Assembly: GCA_002376235.1 (NCBI GenBank) | Contig: DFNX01000003.1 | Span: forward strand, 62,001-126,000 | Length of the DNA stretch: 64,000 nt | Origin: Neorhizobium sp. UBA3556 | GTDB lineage: Bacteria; Pseudomonadota; Alphaproteobacteria; Rhizobiales; Rhizobiaceae | Reading direction: 5' to 3' | In this document: one piece after another, positions 63,142 to 64,000 of the stretch | How the letters are laid out: each line of letters begins with the position of its first letter | How positions within the stretch are numbered: the stretch's first letter is position 1 | Notes under the pieces: generated by a model | Seen by the model: only the letters and a program-made list of their open reading frames with translations | Told to the model about the DNA's origin: nothing | The model's database searches: none | Program-made: the position numbers and the translations under genes

Positions 63142-64000
63142 ATGTTTGGAGTGATCGGAACGCGCAGGCTGGCAATCGCCATGACTGCACTGGCGGCTTC
63201 GCTCGTCATCGATCCCGTCGTGGCAGCGGCCCAGAGCAGCGGCGTGGCCGCCGTGGTCAACCGCACGCCAATCACCACCGCCGACGTCGCGCGTCGCGCG
63301 GCTTTTCTTCGCCTGCAGCGCCAGAAGGCAGATAGCAAGACGGCCCGCGAGCAGCTGATCGACGAAATGCTGAAGCGCCAGGAAATCGCCCGCGTAAAAA
63401 TGTCGGTCAGCACCGACGATGTGGATGCGTCCTTCGCCCGGTTTGCTGCCAGCAACAAGATGACGCCTGCGCAGATGGGCAAGGTGCTGGATCAGGCCGG
63501 CGTAACGGCCGACCACTTCAAGTCCTTCATCGCCGTACAGATGAGCTGGCCGCGACTGCTCAACGCCCGTTACGGTGGTGGCGGCAGCCGCATGTCGAGC
63601 CAGGAACTCGTCACGCGGATGAGAGAGAGCAAGGACAAACCGGTCACGACCGAATATTTCCTCAAGCAGATCATCTTCGTTGTGCCGGCTGCAAAGCGCA
63701 ATGCGATCCTCAACAAGCGCAAGGCGCAAGCTGAAGCGTCCCGCTCGAAGTTCCCGGGTTGCGATCAGGCCAAGGATTTCGCCGCGACGATGATGGACGT
63801 GTCTGTTCGCGATCTTGGTCGTGTGATGACGCCTAACCTGCCGGATGACTGGAAGCCGCTGGTCGAAAACGCCAAGAACGGAACGACTGCCGCCAAGGTT
63901 ACCGAACGCGGCGTCGAATTCCTTGCCATCTGCAACCAGCGTCAGGTTTCCGATGACGTTGCGGCAGAAGCCGTCTTCCGCGCCGAAGACCTCGGCAAGA
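63142..64000 (+). CDS. surA: SurA-like periplasmic chaperone / peptidyl-prolyl isomerase, N-terminal part
   Basis: ATG 63142, with GGAG at 7 nt, opens a frame that runs off the window after 286 residues. A signal peptide ends near residue 30 (VAAAQSSG). The mature N-terminus has the SurA pattern VAAVVNRTPITTADVARRAAFLRLQ, then LIDEMLKRQEIARVKMSVSTDDVDASFARFAA. The region after about residue 180 would start the parvulin isomerase part (EYFLKQIIFVVP). SurA helps outer-membrane proteins such as LptD fold, which fits its place after lptD. Confidence 0.9.
   Translation, partial: MFGVIGTRRLAIAMTALAASLVIDPVVAAAQSSGVAAVVNRTPITTADVARRAAFLRLQRQKADSKTAREQLIDEMLKRQEIARVKMSVSTDDVDASFARFAASNKMTPAQMGKVLDQAGVTADHFKSFIAVQMSWPRLLNARYGGGGSRMSSQELVTRMRESKDKPVTTEYFLKQIIFVVPAAKRNAILNKRKAQAEASRSKFPGCDQAKDFAATMMDVSVRDLGRVMTPNLPDDWKPLVENAKNGTTAAKVTERGVEFLAICNQRQVSDDVAAEAVFRAEDLGK

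Overview
The window is an ordinary, gene-dense chromosomal segment of an alphaproteobacterium, almost certainly a member of the Rhizobiaceae (Rhizobium/Agrobacterium/Neorhizobium type). The evidence is high GC with strong third-position bias, characteristic local gene orders (hemB-RDD-bpt, perM-hdaA-ppk-ppx divergent from purMN, uvrC-pgsA-moaD-moaE, holC-pepA divergent from lptFGD-surA), a DUF1236 protein, an Omp25-like porin and a dispersed element of a type I recognise from rhizobial genomes. I see no tRNA, rRNA, CRISPR array, insertion sequence, prophage or replication origin.

Layout. 1-2700: end of hemB, an RDD membrane protein, the bpt aminoacyl transferase and a DMT exporter. 2700-3750: two AbrB/MazE-type antitoxin genes, each behind palindromes; the first is followed by the wreck of a Doc/Fic toxin. 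3797-12000: parC, a secreted protein of unknown function, a SulP anion transporter with a structured leader, a DUF1236 protein and a double-HAMP chemoreceptor. 12028-22133: aspS, a CopL-like/DUF411 pair, an MFS carrier, RNase D, DUF2000 divergent from an AraC regulator, a phytase-like esterase, a TehA-type carrier and an SRPBCC protein. 22188-31026: the leftward operon perM-hdaA-ppk-ppx, then purMN and a phnM-like phosphonate enzyme. 31126-38856: Nudix hydrolase, molybdopterin oxidoreductase, rlmJ, UPF0104 protein, RNase T2, glutathione transferase, a 42-aa basic protein and an orphan TctC/Bug binding protein. 38853-47739: dispersed repeat, porin, uvrC-pgsA-moaDE, orphan LivH permease divergent from a CGNR regulator and lipoprotein, ndk, glutathione transferase, DinB protein. 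47865-64000: degenerate GGDEF protein, a second chemoreceptor translationally coupled to a small membrane-anchored protein, ABC-F ATPase, S9 peptidase, polysaccharide deacetylase, holC-pepA, and lptF-lptG-lptD-surA.

How the genes fit together. Most are housekeeping: replication and repair (parC, hdaA, holC, uvrC), translation and RNA (aspS, rnd, rlmJ, ABC-F), purine and lipid synthesis (purMN, pgsA), molybdopterin synthesis (moaDE, with a Mo enzyme in the same window), and outer-membrane assembly (lptFGD-surA). Several genes touch phosphorus metabolism (ppk, ppx, phytase-like esterase, phnM), and two of these have upstream 11-bp-period repeats resembling PhoB boxes.

I found no large undescribed system. 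The most interesting items are the decaying antitoxin/Doc module with its palindromic operator, the structured sulP leader, the small protein coupled to a chemoreceptor that has no periplasmic domain, the degenerate GGDEF protein, and the RNase T2 with Gln at the usual catalytic Glu position. All functional calls rest on reading the sequence and on remembered family features; no database search was run.
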